From: Ciona intestinalis | Taxonomy: Eukaryota; Chordata; Ascidiacea; Phlebobranchia; Cionidae | DNA length: 64,000 bases | Reading direction: 5' to 3' | Assembly: GCF_000224145.3 (NCBI RefSeq) | Contig: NW_004190468.2 | Span: 1 to 64,000 of the forward strand | Shown here: positions 1-12,900 of the stretch, piece by piece | Position numbering within the stretch: the first letter of the stretch is position 1 | How the letters are laid out: the number at the start of each line of letters is the position of its first letter | Position numbers and translations under genes: made by a program | Notes under the pieces: generated by a model | Databases searched by the model: none | What the model was told of the DNA's origin: nothing | What the model saw: only the letters and a program-made list of their open reading frames with translations

Positions 1-216
1 TTTTGGTTAAAAAAGATTATAATTATTTAGGATGTGTTACATTATATGATCAGAAAAATATACACTTTTCCAAATAAAATTATAAGTGAATTTACACTAC
101 ATTTTGTTAAAAACCAGTAATAAAAAAATGTAAAATTGTTGAAAAAGGTTGGTTTTGAAAAACTTAAGGGATACATGAGAACGTAAACTATACAATCTGA
201 CTTGCATTCTATACAG

Positions 217-2630
217 CAATCTTGCGGAAGTTGTTATGCATTTGCATCGATGGCAATGTTGGAAGCTCGAGTTCGTATTGCAACAAACAACACACAAACG
301 CCTGTTTTCTCACCCCAAGAAGTTGTCTCATGTTCACAATATGCACAAGGTTCGTTAATGATGCTGATGTATATTAGTTTACAAGTTAGATGAAACTTAT
401 TATGTTACCATTTATTAATGTATTGTATATTTTATCACATATCTTTTGTAATACTTGACAGTTTCTTGTGACTATATTATGAAATTATCGGTAATGTATC
501 AAAATACAGGAGTTAGGACTTTTTAATATATTATTTGACATTCGACTAAATTTATTGCAAAGCCTATATAAATTGCGAACTGTTCTTTTTAACCGCTTTT
601 AGAAAAAAATCATTTAATGCTGCGGTGTTTTACATTACATGAGCATGTTCTTTTTTAAGATGGTAAAAAATTGCACAATTCTTTTTAAATGTCAAATTAT
701 TGTGCTGATTTTAAATATACATTGTTAAAAGAATGATGTTTTAGGTTGCGAAGGGGGTTTCCCGTTCCTGATCGCAGGAAAATACGCTCATGACTTTGGT
801 GTTGTGGAAGAACATTGTTATCCATATCTTGGCAAGGACACAGATAAATGTTCTCCAATGGTTTCAAACTGCCGACGTCATTATGTTGCTAAGTATGAGT
901 ACGTGGGTGGTTATTATGGTGGGTGCACCCCGGAGAAAATGATGGAAGATCTTGTTGCGTTTGGACCAATAGCTGTGGGAATAGAGGTATGTTTGTTTGT
1001 ATGTGCAAAAGTTCAATAAAACAAATAAAAGCATTTCAGTATTGCATTAGTTTCTTCTCCATATAACAGTCATTTCATAAATGTCCCAAAATTTTAAACA
1101 CAAGACAATATCATAGTCTTCAGATACTTTTTTATGTGATAGTTCGTGCTCATGTTTTTGTTAACCTTGGTGTTGCCTGCAAAAATAACTTCTGAACTGG
1201 CATCACATGTTAGAAATGTAAACATTGGTGACATCACCTGGCACCACACATCCCTTTGTAAGGTTTGTCCTTTGTAGTGGCAAGGTTACAGTTTGGTGAA
1301 TACCTTGTAAAGTAAGCTTGATTATGTTGTCGTACCACCTCGTATACAGAAGTGTCACTTTTCACATCATGTGATGACAACATTATTCCCCATGCCTGCA
1401 ATATTCTATTGTTGTTGGTGAATATGTACTTCAAAGTGTTAAACTTTCCACAACATAGGCAATTTTACGTGTGAGTGGCACATAAACAAGGCCCCATAAA
1501 AGATAACATTCTTAGTTTAAAAACAATATGACTGACTAACTCTCTTCAGGCTTGTCATACCATAAACAGATTTTGGTTTTATTTTGATTGTTATAACGAT
1601 ATCCGAGTAAGAGGATGCTTATATAGTAGTGGAAGTAAATAAGATTCACTGTAACATTGTTACCTGGATGATCAAAAGCGTTTCAAATGGTTTTATTCAT
1701 ATTCATATTCATGTGTCCACATGATGGACTTTTATGTAAAATACATCAGTTTTTGCGAAGATTTTCTTGATATTATAGAATAAATATCATGTTGCAAACA
1801 TTATCTTTATCAGTCACGTGCTGATCAAATGTTAATTACCGTCACGTTTTTGGCAAACAGACAAGCACAAATAAATCAATCAGTCACACTCATAATTGCC
1901 TAATGATAAATCACACTGGTACACTACAGTTAAAATAATAACTTTCTCTGATTATTACTACTTATGTAAAAAAAGTTTCTCTCTTTAGGCACAACAGTAC
2001 TCAATATATAAAATATGGTTAGGACACATTTATTAAATACTAAAAGCTTATTGACAAAACACACAAACAGAAACTCAAATGCAGTATGTTTCAAAAATTT
2101 TGTGCTTGAAGTTACTTAGGTTCATTCACACTAATTATGGGTACCAGTCTTTTCTTGAAAGAAATTGCTGCACTGCATTGTGAAATAACTAACAAGTAAC
2201 TTGGTTTAATATTATGTAACCATACAAAGTTTTGTCAAATACCATATCGGTTTGCGGGATACAATACTGTCTCCTTCTAAAAAGTTTTTCATTTACTTTT
2301 CATTCTAACTGGTTGGTTTAACTACTAATTTATTTGTATTAGGTATACCCAGACTTCCAGCAGTATAAGAGTGGCATTTACCATCATGTTACTTCTGTGG
2401 AACGAAAACTGCCTGTAACCGGTTACAACCCATTTGAACTGACCAACCATGCTGTGCTGGTAGTGGGGTATGGAGCAGACGAACGCACTGGTGAAAAATA
2501 CTGGATAGTGAAAAACAGTTGGGGTGAGTCATGGGGAGAAAAGGGTTTTGTCAGAATCAAGCGTGGTGTTGATGAGATTGCCATTTCAAGTTTGGCCCAA
2601 CAGAGCTTTCCCATACCGGAACTAATTTAA
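217..2630 (+). CDS. CTSC: Cathepsin C (dipeptidyl peptidase I), 3' part
   Basis: Lysosomal papain-family cysteine peptidase that removes N-terminal dipeptides. Three exons are visible: 217-349, 745-986 and 2343-2630, all with GT/AG borders and matching phases. The first opens within the catalytic cysteine motif ([12 protein letters not shown]), the second has the GCEGG and YVGGYYGGC blocks, and the last has the catalytic His ([11 protein letters not shown]) and Asn ([13 protein letters not shown]), ending PIPELI-stop. These blocks match vertebrate cathepsin C almost residue by residue, including the chloride and dipeptide-site surroundings. The signal peptide, exclusion domain and propeptide exons lie upstream of the window. 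The gene looks intact. Other C1 peptidases are unlikely because of the [20 protein letters not shown]-type stretch. Confidence 0.95.
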
Positions 2631-3535
2631 TTTGTTTCTATTTGTCATTTATATTACAGGATTGCGAATTTGAATTTTCTTATTAGATGTGTTACAGTAA
2701 ATTTCAATATGTATCAATTTTCTCTGATCTGTTACATTGTACAATTCTTTTCTCTTTTATTTATTCACAAAAGTTGATTTATTAATTTTTTAAGTCTCCT
2801 AACAAAACACATAAATAACTTATAACTAATTTAAGTCTGATCCAGTTACTATTGTGCAATATCATCATATATACATTTTGATTCATTGGTCGTTTAGCAA
2901 CTAAATAAAACTTTCATTTACATGTAGTAATGGGTGGTTTGACAAAACAGAGCTATCCATAGTATATTTGGCGCATTATATTAAGGAAATATATATTCAA
3001 TTGTAGCCTATTCAATAGGCCCTATTGCAACGATCACTTGTGGCAGAAATCTGGTTGTTAGATGTGACAAACTTTGTACATTTCACAAGTATTAGAATTT
3101 AACTTACCGTTTTATGAATTTTATGCTGTGTATTAGTCTAAAATTATAGGTAAAATTATACATTCAAATATTGTTCAATGACCACTAACATTTATCAACA
3201 ATGAACAAATCGGGAGTCAAACGTATTTGAATATATGGGATAATTCTACTAATTTCTACATACAGCATATCAACACACACGGGGTGTTATACAGAGCGCA
3301 GAGAGCATACAATACAATAACGAAAGTAATGTGCTATACAGGAATATTGAGCTGTTTAATCTTCTCTCGACCGTTTTCGAAAAATGGTAAAAGCGGCCAT
3401 ACATCGGGAAACCCGTTAGTAACACAACAATCTGTTACTTTTTGCATTGTTTACGTTTTGGTGCAAAACAAATAAAAGTGCATACAGTTTCCCATATTTT
3501 TTATTAAAAGAAAACAAATCCAAAATAATTGTTAC
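2631..3535. other. Intergenic stretch after cathepsin C
   Basis: AT-rich sequence with a probable cathepsin C polyadenylation signal (AATAAA near 2905). A short block near 3045-3085 (cagaaatctggtt, then ttagatgtgacaaactttg) recurs in inverted form near 32750-32860, so part of this stretch is dispersed repeat. No gene is supported. Confidence 0.5.
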
Positions 3536-3539
3536 GCTA

Positions 3540-3780
3540 GTGTCGTGATATACTCGTTCTGATTGATATATTGTACCAGGCGCTACTCCGAATGTGTCGA
3601 GACGCTACTGCGCATGCGCAGCAAGTCGGAACAAATACAATACGAGCTCTAATAAATACGTACTGGTGTCGTGATATATTCGTTCCGATTGACATATTTG
3701 AACCGGGCGCTATTGCACCTGCGCCGAAACTCTACTGCGCATGCGTAGTAGATCGAAACAAATAAAATTCGAGCTCTAAT
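3540..3780. repeat. Tandemly doubled repeat with GCGCATGCGC cores
   Basis: Two diverged copies of about 120 bases follow each other (about 3540-3660 and 3661-3780). Each has tgtcgtgatat, tcgttc, a ctactgcgcatgcg core and a tail of gagctctaataaa. The same family occurs near 5870-6020 and 19570-19945. The palindromic core and the flanking gaccggt/accggtc words suggest a non-autonomous DNA element, but the ends were not defined. Confidence 0.55.
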
Positions 3781-3826
3781 AAACACATACTTATACTGAC
3801 AAAAGTTGATTCATTTTTAGGTATTA

Positions 3827-4456
3827 TGTAACGGTGTAGCGGCCCGTCGTAGTATTACGTCACGTAAATTATTTTGTCCCCAAATATTGTCCTGTTTTGA
3901 CGTCGCGCGCTAACTTTCCAACAACGCGGCGGATGCACCCTGCCGTTAAGCGAGTTAGCGCCGATGCTCCCAATTGTGCCCTATTCATTATAACCTCGTT
4001 ATCGCCATTTATCACGCCGATTCGTCTGACACCCGAAATTCCTATTCCCCTCAAACTTTTTCCCGACTGCTATATATGCTACGTAATCGCCATTTAACTA
4101 CAAGAACAGATCGCCATTTAACTATGAGAAACGATGATACTTATGTAATCGCCTTAACTATGAGAACCGATGAGAACGATGAGACAATAACGAGAGAACG
4201 AAATACTAACAACAAGAACGACTATAAAAATAAAAGAGACAAATACAGTTACTGTAACAGAGACAGAACCGTGTGATTTCTTGCCAGTCAAAACCCTAGA
4301 TAACGTAGACTGGGAAACGGTAAACGACAACTCCTAGATAACCGAGACTAGGACGTAGCTTTATAGACACCCGCGAGCGCACGAAGTCAACTGCAGCTCA
4401 CCTGCAATCAGCTCATAAACAATATACTAACATCGGGTGTCTAAAACGGTATAACA
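3827..4456 (+). mobile_element. Possible solo LTR (fossil)
   Basis: A 630-base GC-richer block opens TGTAACGG and closes ATAACA. It is flanked by tatta (3822-3826) and tattc (4457-4461), a 4 of 5 match that could be a worn target-site duplication. A TATA-like ctataaaaataaaag lies inside near 4212. No internal coding region accompanies it. It would be an old LTR-element remnant, family unknown. The call rests only on ends and composition. Confidence 0.35.
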
Positions 4457-4487
4457 TATTCAAAAAGCGGTATGACATATTCTGTCC

Positions 4488-4800
4488 GGAGCCGTGGCAT
4501 AGTGGTTAGCGCGCCTGCCTGTAGCCCAGAGGTAATGGGTTCAAGGCTCGACGCTGCTACCATTGTGGACGTATGTGTCCTTAGGCAAGATACTTAACGA
4601 CAATTGCTCCAACCCAGTGGTTACTATTGGGTGATCCAAGTTATTAGCCCTACTTTAAAAAAATAATAAAAAAATCCAAAAAATAATCACCCACAAAGTA
4701 ACATACATGCTAACTCGTAAGCTGGCACGAGGTGTTAAACCCGTGTGATAACGACTGTCGTTTTCCGGCAACGCGAGGATAAAGTAAGTTACATTCATTC
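4488..4800 (+). mobile_element. tRNA-derived SINE, near full length
   Basis: The head carries a polymerase III A box (tggcatagtggttagcgc) and a B box (gggttcaaggctcg), as in a tRNA gene. A body (gtatgtgtccttaggcaaga, caattgctccaacccagtgg) follows, then a tail with gctggcacgaggtgt, ttttccgg and aaagtaagttacattcattc. Heads, bodies or tails of the same family recur at 6030, 6570, 8200, 14703, 26605, 31885, 47170, 48155 and 56520. I recall composite SINEs of this kind being described from Ciona, but the family name was not checked. Confidence 0.85.
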
Positions 4801-4834
4801 AAAGCTGGATCGGTAGAAAATCCTTTTTTCAGCA

Positions 4835-4945
4835 CGTTAGTGGTCATATAGATCCTTTTTGCGAACAGTTGTTCTTGTTGTTGTTGAGCACGGTAGTGGT
4901 CATATAGATCCTTTTTCGTCGAACAGTTGTTCTTGGATTTGTTGT
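4835..4945 (+). repeat. Tandem duplication of about 60 bases
   Basis: Two adjacent copies of agcacgttagtggtcatata followed by gatcctttttgcgaacagttgttctt start near 4832 and 4888. A third, more distant piece (acgcacgttagtggctata) occurs near 19248 just before another repeat element. Confidence 0.6.
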
Positions 4946-5369
4946 TACTGATAGGGCGATTTTTTCCGCACTTATCCTAATTCTCAATTCTTAGCATTTT
5001 TCTTTAATCTCTTGATTAAAATCAAATCGTAATATATATTTATAATTTTCAGACCAAATTTTCAGATTTAAAACCGCACAATTAGCGTGTGTGCACCAAA
5101 GCGTAGACGAGTGCCTTTTTCTTATCGTCATCTTCCGTATAAACACCTCGTCTCTCGTTTCTTCGCTCTTTTAGTTTACCGCTCGCAATAAATCATTATG
5201 CAGCCGACACAATATGAATAATATTAACTTCTAACATTACCTATAACACTGAGTGATTACAGTTTATCCAAATTCACAAAACAAAACGCCTTTAAAAACA
5301 AACGGTTACTTCAGATTTGTTTTTGATCGAGCCCAGTCGACCGTTGTAGTAAAAGGATTAATTAATATA

Positions 5370-5552
5370 GCAGGGTGGGGGTAGATGGGACACCTTTTCT
5401 TTTTGTTTTCTCTTTTCATTTGGTAGTAAACAAAGAACATTTAATGAATTATAAAACCGTATATCTTTTCCACAGACCGTTGTTAATTGTTTAAAACACG
5501 ATCAGGCTATTTGGATATTATGTGTTAAAGGTGTCCCATCTTCCCCGATTCT
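5370..5552. mobile_element. MITE of the agatgggaca family
   Basis: Terminal inverted repeats cagggtgggggtagatggga (left) and gtgtcccatcttccccgatt (right) enclose about 180 bases. The interior shares aaacacgatcaggctatttg and tatgtgttaaaggtgtccc with the other copies in the window. Confidence 0.75.
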
Positions 5553-5869
5553 ACATCTTATGCTAATTAGTTTAAAACGTGCCTATTCCTTACATCTGTG
5601 ATCTCTTGTATTTTAGAATCGGTACCGCTAAGAGGATCTTATAGTTAGTACAACGCCCACATTTTATGTTAGTAGCACGAGTAGAAAGCACCAAAAGTGG
5701 CCGCTAAAATGTTTTTAATTTAGGAACCCCCCTGGTCTACCAACATATGTAAATTATAAGTAAAATGTGCTTATTAAACTGGGGTAAAATAAGTTTGTTA
5801 GTGGCACTTACTTTTTATAGGCTACAAATAACATACCAACTCAGTTATGCTGACTTTAAATTAATAACA

Positions 5870-6020
5870 TAAGTTTTATGGTGCAAACGTCGTGTCTGGA
5901 ACGATTTCAACGAAGGGTCGTAATAAAGTTGCTGTTTCGGTCTACTGCGCATGCGCAGTAGCGTCTCGGAGCATGCGCAATAGCGACCGGTGAAATATAT
6001 ATCAATTGGAACGACTATAT
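5870..6020. repeat. Repeat with perfect 20-base palindrome
   Basis: Contains CTACTGCGCATGCGCAGTAG at 5942-5961, a perfect 20-base palindrome, followed by gcatgcgcaatagcgaccggt. The left flank (gcaaacgtcgtgtctggaac) matches the copy at 19570-19945. Confidence 0.6.
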
Positions 6021-6029
6021 TACGGCACT

Positions 6030-6248
6030 GGCACCGTGGTATAGTGGTTAGCGCGGCGGTGCGTTACGCAAGGATAATGGGTTCAAGGTTCGTGGCTGCT
6101 ACCATTGTGGGCGTATGTGTCCTTGGGCAAAATACTTCACGGCGGTTGCTCCAACCCACTGGTCACTAGTGGATTGTCTAATATTATCCGTCTTACATAA
6201 AATACATTTTCTGGCCACGCAAAGGTAAAGTAAGTTACAACTATTCAA
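6030..6248 (+). mobile_element. tRNA-derived SINE, second copy
   Basis: Same family as at 4488. The A box (gtggtatagtggttagcgc) and B box (gggttcaaggttcg) are clear. The part between the body and the tail is shortened, with a direct join to ctggccacgcaaaggtaaag. Confidence 0.85.
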
Positions 6249-6569
6249 AAGGTAATTAATGTTACTCTAAATATTTTAATACGTGCTCATTTATTAGAGC
6301 TTTGCTCTCTTGTAGTATATTATGATACCAGCCAGCAGAGCAGCAGAGAGAAATAACAACAAAAATGGGCATTGTTTGCGTCAATAGACATCTTTAATCA
6401 TCTTTATTTATGTGCATTTGTGGACCTATTGAGTAGGCCACGTTTCCATGATCTGTACAAAAGACCAAGGGGGTAATAATTTAAAACTGGTTAGATTCCT
6501 ATTGTTTGATTGTTTTGTTTTTCTTTAGAAGTTTAATCTGATATAGGCTATGCATTAAATGACGGCAAT

Positions 6570-6690
6570 ACTACAAAGTAACATACTTGGTAACTCGTAA
6601 GCTGGCACGAGGTGTGTAAAACAGAACACTCGTGTTTAACGTATGTCGTTTTCCGGCCACTCGAGGTTAAAGTAAGTTACATCCATTAAG
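6570..6690 (+). mobile_element. SINE tail fragment
   Basis: Only the 3' part of the SINE is present: aaagtaacatacttggtaac, gctggcacgaggtgtgt, cgttttccggccactcgagg and taaagtaagttac. Confidence 0.7.
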
Positions 6691-6967
6691 TTAATGGTTT
6701 TCTGTATACATGTTTGTACTGTAGTACACCCCTTACTCAGGAATGGCCAGAGGTAATTCCTATAGTATTTTTGTTGCACATATATTATACTTATGTTATA
6801 CGTTAACATGGTCAATTGCACTATAAGATCTAATAGAGGATGATGGAATATTTATAATATATAATAAAATATTATAAAATAAGTACTACAATTTATAATA
6901 GTGGTTAGAACTACTTTGTTATATGAATTTCGTATTTCTTCTTTGAGTATTTTATTTATATTTACAG

Positions 6968-9900
6968 CAAATAATGGTAACTACCAAGAAGTAAAGAACT
7001 CGGTGAATGCTGTTGTTCGTATCTTTAAAGAGGGGTAAATATATAATTTGTTAACTATTTCAATAGCTCTCATTGTTGTCAATAGCTCATATGTAAGTTA
7101 TTATGTTGATGCCAGTGGTAAACAGAGCAGTGACTTATCCAGGGGGTTTCCGGTGACAAGTCTCAATTTCATATGTGACAATGCAACTTTCGTTTACCTA
7201 TTAAGCCTACTACACTTCTGTATATAGTCAAGTGGGGTATAAAAAACAATGGTACTTTGGTGGACAAGCCTTAGGTCACTAAAATTACATTTTTTCGCAA
7301 ACAGGTTTTGTTTTGTGTTTTTTCTCAAATAGCATTTATTTCGCTTGTCTTTGATTCTAACTTTCATTCAAAGTGGGGTTTTTTAAACTTTTTAATTTAA
7401 GAATGTCTTTTGTGATAAACTATTATGCATGCAGTTATATATGCTATAATTAAAGTAGCTTGCTGCTGTTATATTTTAATTTTTGCAAACATTTTATACC
7501 TTTTTCACTGTGTAGTATATATTTCAAGTTAGACTGACATTGTTAATTTACAGATCACTTTATTGCAGAATTTAGTTTAGTGAAAGTTATGATGTCATTT
7601 AGATTTGCAAACACCTTTATCATTTAAATCAAGTGTAATGCTTCGAATAGTTCTTGTGCTTTATGTGTTATATAACTTACAGGCTTTGTTTTTAGCCTGT
7701 TATTTATATCTACCAACAACTGTTATTTAGATTTAAACTTAAGTTATTGGAGTAGGGAGCAGGGTTTTGCAAATATATGGCAATGTGGGTTTGCGGTGTC
7801 TCTAAAATACGCGCGAACAGCGCTAAAATACGCGCGAACAGCGCGAACGACTCTAAAATATGCGCGAACAGCACGAACACATTTTACAAATCATTTAGAT
7901 TAAAGTTAGAATAAGCGGGAACAGCTCGAATTATCCTGGATTCCTACTTTTCTGCTTTTAATGTTGTTAGATTTAGATATATATATACAGTAGGGTGGAG
8001 GAAGATGGGACAGCTCTATTTTCTCGTCCCATTTAGTAGTAAACAAAGAACATTCAGAGAATTATAAAACCGTATTTTCACAACTCCTATAGACCGTTGT
8101 TAAATGTTTTAAAACGCGATCAGGATATTTGGATATTATGTGCTAAAGATGTCCCATCTTTCCCCACCCCAGCCTACTAACATATGAATAAATGTAACTT
8201 GCTGTATTTTCGCGTGGCCGAAAAACGAAAGTCGTTATAACACGGTACACACCTCATGCAAGCTTACAAGTTACCACAAATGTTTTCTTGGGGGTGGGGC
8301 TGGGCAGGTGTGGTAACGGCTTTGTATAAAAGGGTAAAACCGGGTCAGTGCTGTTCTGTGTAATCTAGAGCAACCGCTCGCGCTGTTCGAGCTGTTCGCG
8401 TGCATTTTAGAGACGTTGGCGCTGTTCGCGCGTATTTTAGAGACATTCGAGCTGTTCGCGCGCATATTAGAGACGTTGGCGCTGTTCGCGCGTATTTTAG
8501 AGACGTTCGCGCATATTTTAGAGACACCCGTGGGACTGTGCTTTACACGCAAACATAATTTAGTTAAGTATATCGTAACGCAGTAGTTAGACTCTGTGTA
8601 ATAACGAGCAATATCTTGTGTTTATCGGCAACAATTGTATCAGTATGTGTGACGCTTTTCGATTGTTTTTAGTTTTTGTAACGTCATTTAAATTTGTGTA
8701 ATTAAACCTAAAGTACATTTGTTGTTGCTGAATGCTGATAAAATAAAACCATGGGCATAGCTTATTGAAATGCTACAGTTGCTTAGACATGGAATAAATG
8801 CATATGAGAGTTATTTCAGCATACCCAGGAGATATGAGTGGTCTTGTCTCTTGTGATATTGATCTGGCTGCTAAACCGCGTGACGCATAGGCGCCGTTTC
8901 GTATGGTGCAGACGAGGCCGGCCTACTCTGGATATTATGCAGACGGTGCAGCACCTGCTGCGTATAGCTGCATTTTATTAATAAAACCCGTTTAAAATTA
9001 AAAAGAACTAGTCGTTTTAAGCTCGCAAATAGCTAAAGAACTATATATTCCAACGCACTCGGTTGTTAAGCTGTCGATTGGCGTAGCAATGATTATTTTC
9101 CGTAATGTTTTTCCTCAACCACGCATAATGCTTTGTTACGTCATAGTAGCGATTCACACGTTGATTATTTAAGTCATAATAGCATTTGATGCGTCGATTA
9201 TTGATCAGCAATCCAGGAGAAAGCAAACTAAATAGTCTACGTTTATGGTGGAGACTTGTTTATTTATTAAAACTTTAAATACATGTAAACCCATACGTTA
9301 GTATCATACTTATAACAGCTTGCTATGAGTTTATGGCTAACTCATAGCAAGCTGTTATAAGCTAGTTAAATACATCGGAAAAGCTTGTCAAATACATCGG
9401 AAGTTATCCAAATGCTTTTCAAGNNNNNNNNNNNNNNNNNNNNNNNNNNNNNNNNNNNNNNNNNNNNNNNNNNTTTAACTTAACGGTTTAATTTTTTGCG
9501 TGGCGGATGTCCATGGATTCAAATAACTACTTTAACAGCCATCTGCAGACGTAGGTGCTTGCTACATATTTTGGAACAAACTTTAGCTGCCCGTAAAATT
9601 AATACGACATCGAAAGTAACAGTTAACAGGCAAAGCCTATATTGCGAATCGCTTAAAAACGATCCGCAAACAGTTTTAATGCTTTAAAAACCCCACAAAC
9701 ACTAGATCTATCAAAAGTTAAAACCTATGTAATAACAACAGCATAGATGTTTTTCTAGGTATCATTATTGTTCGTATGCGTATTGTACGAACAACGTCCT
9801 TCAAGAACAGTCAACGAGTTTGACTGCCTGATTTTGCCAGTTTCATACCCGCATTAACAATAGGCAGCAGTTTTGGCAAACTTTAATAGACGCCGTTATT

Positions 9901-12900
9901 GTTACTGCTGCCATGGAAAGTATAGCTTAATCGTGTTTTGGCGCGAGTGATAAAAACTCGCGTATATTTTCCTAATTTCTGCAAAACGAATGACGTTATC
10001 ATAAACGTGGCCTCTTTTGCAATTTAAAAAAATCGGCGCCTATGCGCGTGAGAATGGTTAGTTGAAAAGTAGATCTTGGGTAAAAAGGTTTGCTACACCT
10101 GTCTTGCACCTTCACATGATAAACTGAAGTTTTTATTATCTTATTAAGTAATTTTTAGATGTTGCTGACATGTTGAAAATGTTACTGCATACCTCGTGTT
10201 TGCATAACTATGTTATACATTTTTTTTTATATATTTTTAAAGAAGAAGCATTCATTATACCCAATCAGAAATAAAATTTGAATTTTCTTCAGTATTTTAG
10301 AAACTAGAAAGGATCAAGTTGGATAAAAAAAATTTTTTATAGGAAATCCAATGCATTGTGTCACAGCCATTTTTTTACTCCAGCGGTTGAATTTACGCCT
10401 TTGAAACTCATTTTTTTCAAAAGCAGTTTTGTATTTTGAAACTTTGATGATAACTTCACATTTAAGCATATCTATCAATACACAAACTTTGATTTTTCGT
10501 TGGTATGCCCCTTTAAGCACTGGCACACAATTTAATGAAACTAAAAAAATTCTCGTGCTTCAGTGCAAAATGTAAGGATCATGTAATTTTTCCCCTTTTT
10601 CATGTTTTTTAATTTAGAATTTTTAATGGACCAGGCTTTATATATTACCAAGTATCTCCTTATTGGACCTTATACTTTACCTATTTTATGTTTAGGTTAT
10701 GGTACAATTACAGTAATATATTTTTCAGAGAGGAAAATTCAGCCAATTTTTTAGGATCAGGATTTTTTTTTAACCATACTTGTCATTTACTTATCATTAC
10801 AAATAGCCATGTTCTTCAAGGTGGAGGAAATATATTTGATGTGAGTTGATAAAATTCAATTGAACTGCTGTAACCCAGTGGTCCAATATGGGTTGTCTGA
10901 ATTGTTAACCATACCTTAAAAAAATAATTTTCATCAAAAGTACATAACTGAACACAAATGTGAAACATAACACCCATGTTTTAACAACTGCTGTTGCTCC
11001 AACGTGTAAATAAATAAATTACATTTATTCTATAAATGTATAAATGTAAGTTTAACTAATATTGTAATTCCTGCTGGTGGTAATGTGAAGTTTTGATAGA
11101 AATTCCTGTGGTTTTCTGAAAATTTTAACTTTATCAATGCCCACTGATCCCAAACAGCACGAGTACCAATGTTCTAGGAAGTAATATGTATTTCTTTATA
11201 TTTAAAGATTCATTTATGGGATGGATGTATATGCAAAACCACACGATGTGATAAGGGATATGAAAGAGATTTTGCTGTTCTTAGAATTATTGGTGATTAT
11301 AAAGTGAGTAACAAACACAAATGTTTTTAACCATTCAACGTCATAACAATGCTGCCCTATACATATCATGAGCAGATGTTTACATTTAAAAATTAATCCA
11401 TAGTGTTTCTGTCTGATGTGCGAGCAGAGACTTGCACTACGTAGAGAGAAAAAGCGATTGTTTCTTTATTATTTAAAATCACAGGCATAGGTATGCATTA
11501 TTTGAGAAAAAATGATGTTTTTTGAGTATTGTGAAATGTGAGCAGACTATGGTGTGCATTGGATAAAAGATTCACTAAGTAAAAGTTTCCGTCAAAAATC
11601 AAAAACTTGCTGCCTGTGTTGTATGCAGAACACAGACATCGTGTGTCCCTGGACTTGAAATATTGCGGCCATTTATAGCTAAAAAACATTGATCAGTTTA
11701 GTAATAATAAAAACCTATTGCCTTTCCCATCTTCCCCCTTAAAAAATGGTTTTGTCCTAAACAGTTAAAAACTACATTTATTTGTCTAATGTGCAGGGGC
11801 AAAAAGCATCTTAATTTATTGTTTATCAAATCTCTGCAACATTATTTAATAATGTGCAAGTGTTCAAGAGTTGTACGAGTGTACAAACTTGCGAGTGTTG
11901 AGTTTTCATTTTCATTATGTTGCTGAATTCAGTTTATTTTTGTTTAAATTAAGGTGTCTTTCAGATTTTCTAAACAAAATTGAATTAAATTTGGTGCAGT
12001 GCTTCAGTGACTTAGTAACACTATTGTTCATGTTGGAACTTATAATAGGAGTGTCATAGGTTTTTCCCCTTTATTATTTACTTTAATAATATCTTTTTAT
12101 TGCGTTTAACTAAAACTTTACATTGAAAAGTGTGCCCACAATAATCAAAAAAACTCATTGACAATCATACATACAAATCATAAGTATTCTGATTCTCTGC
12201 GTGTAATGTAAGCATCAATAATCACCACTAATCAAATATACACAGAACCTTAATAAGACCGATCTTGCCATAGCTGATAAGAATTATGAAGTGGAATATC
12301 TTGACTGGCTATTTGCAATTGGTGCCCCTGGGAAGTTTCCCAACTCTATTAGTTGTGTAACTGTGATGAATGCAAAGCAGACAGGAAAGTATGTGGAACC
12401 CAATCACAGAAATGCATCACGGAACACCTATATTCAATACGCAGGTTCCACCTGGGTAACTAATCTAAATATAACTAGTAATAAAATCAACTTTGACAAG
12501 TGACTTTTCTATCAGATGTTTAATTTTGTATCTTTAAAAATGTGCTAAAAATGTCTATGTAGTGTTTAAATATGAACGGCATTACAGTAACATCTCATTA
12601 AGCTTACAAACTTGCTAAAAACAGGTTTGGAGAATATTAGGTGATTTTCTTTTGAAAATAATCTTTTTGTGTGTGTTCCAGGAAGGTAGTTCTGGAGGTC
12701 CATTGGTCAACCATTATGGTAAAGTTGTTGGAGTTGTTTCATGCGTGTTTCAATGTTCATTTGGTTTTGCCATCCCACACACTGAGTTACTCAAGTTTTT
12801 AGAGCAAGACATATTTTACGGTAATTAATTGTGGCTAACGTAATATTTAGCCTTAAATAAAAAAGTTATGTTTCTTGACATGAAAAGTGTTGTAACTTTG

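Noticed and set aside
3227-3475. 82-residue plus-strand open frame
   Set aside because: No recognisable motif, and it borders repeat sequence; length is within chance for this AT content.
4488-4560. tRNA gene suggested by A and B boxes
   Set aside because: No proper cloverleaf is apparent, and the unit continues into a SINE body and tail that recur across the window; it is a tRNA-derived SINE head.
8271-8552. 93-residue minus-strand frame with repeated KIRANSANVS units
   Set aside because: It is the translation of the 30-base minisatellite and has no independent support.
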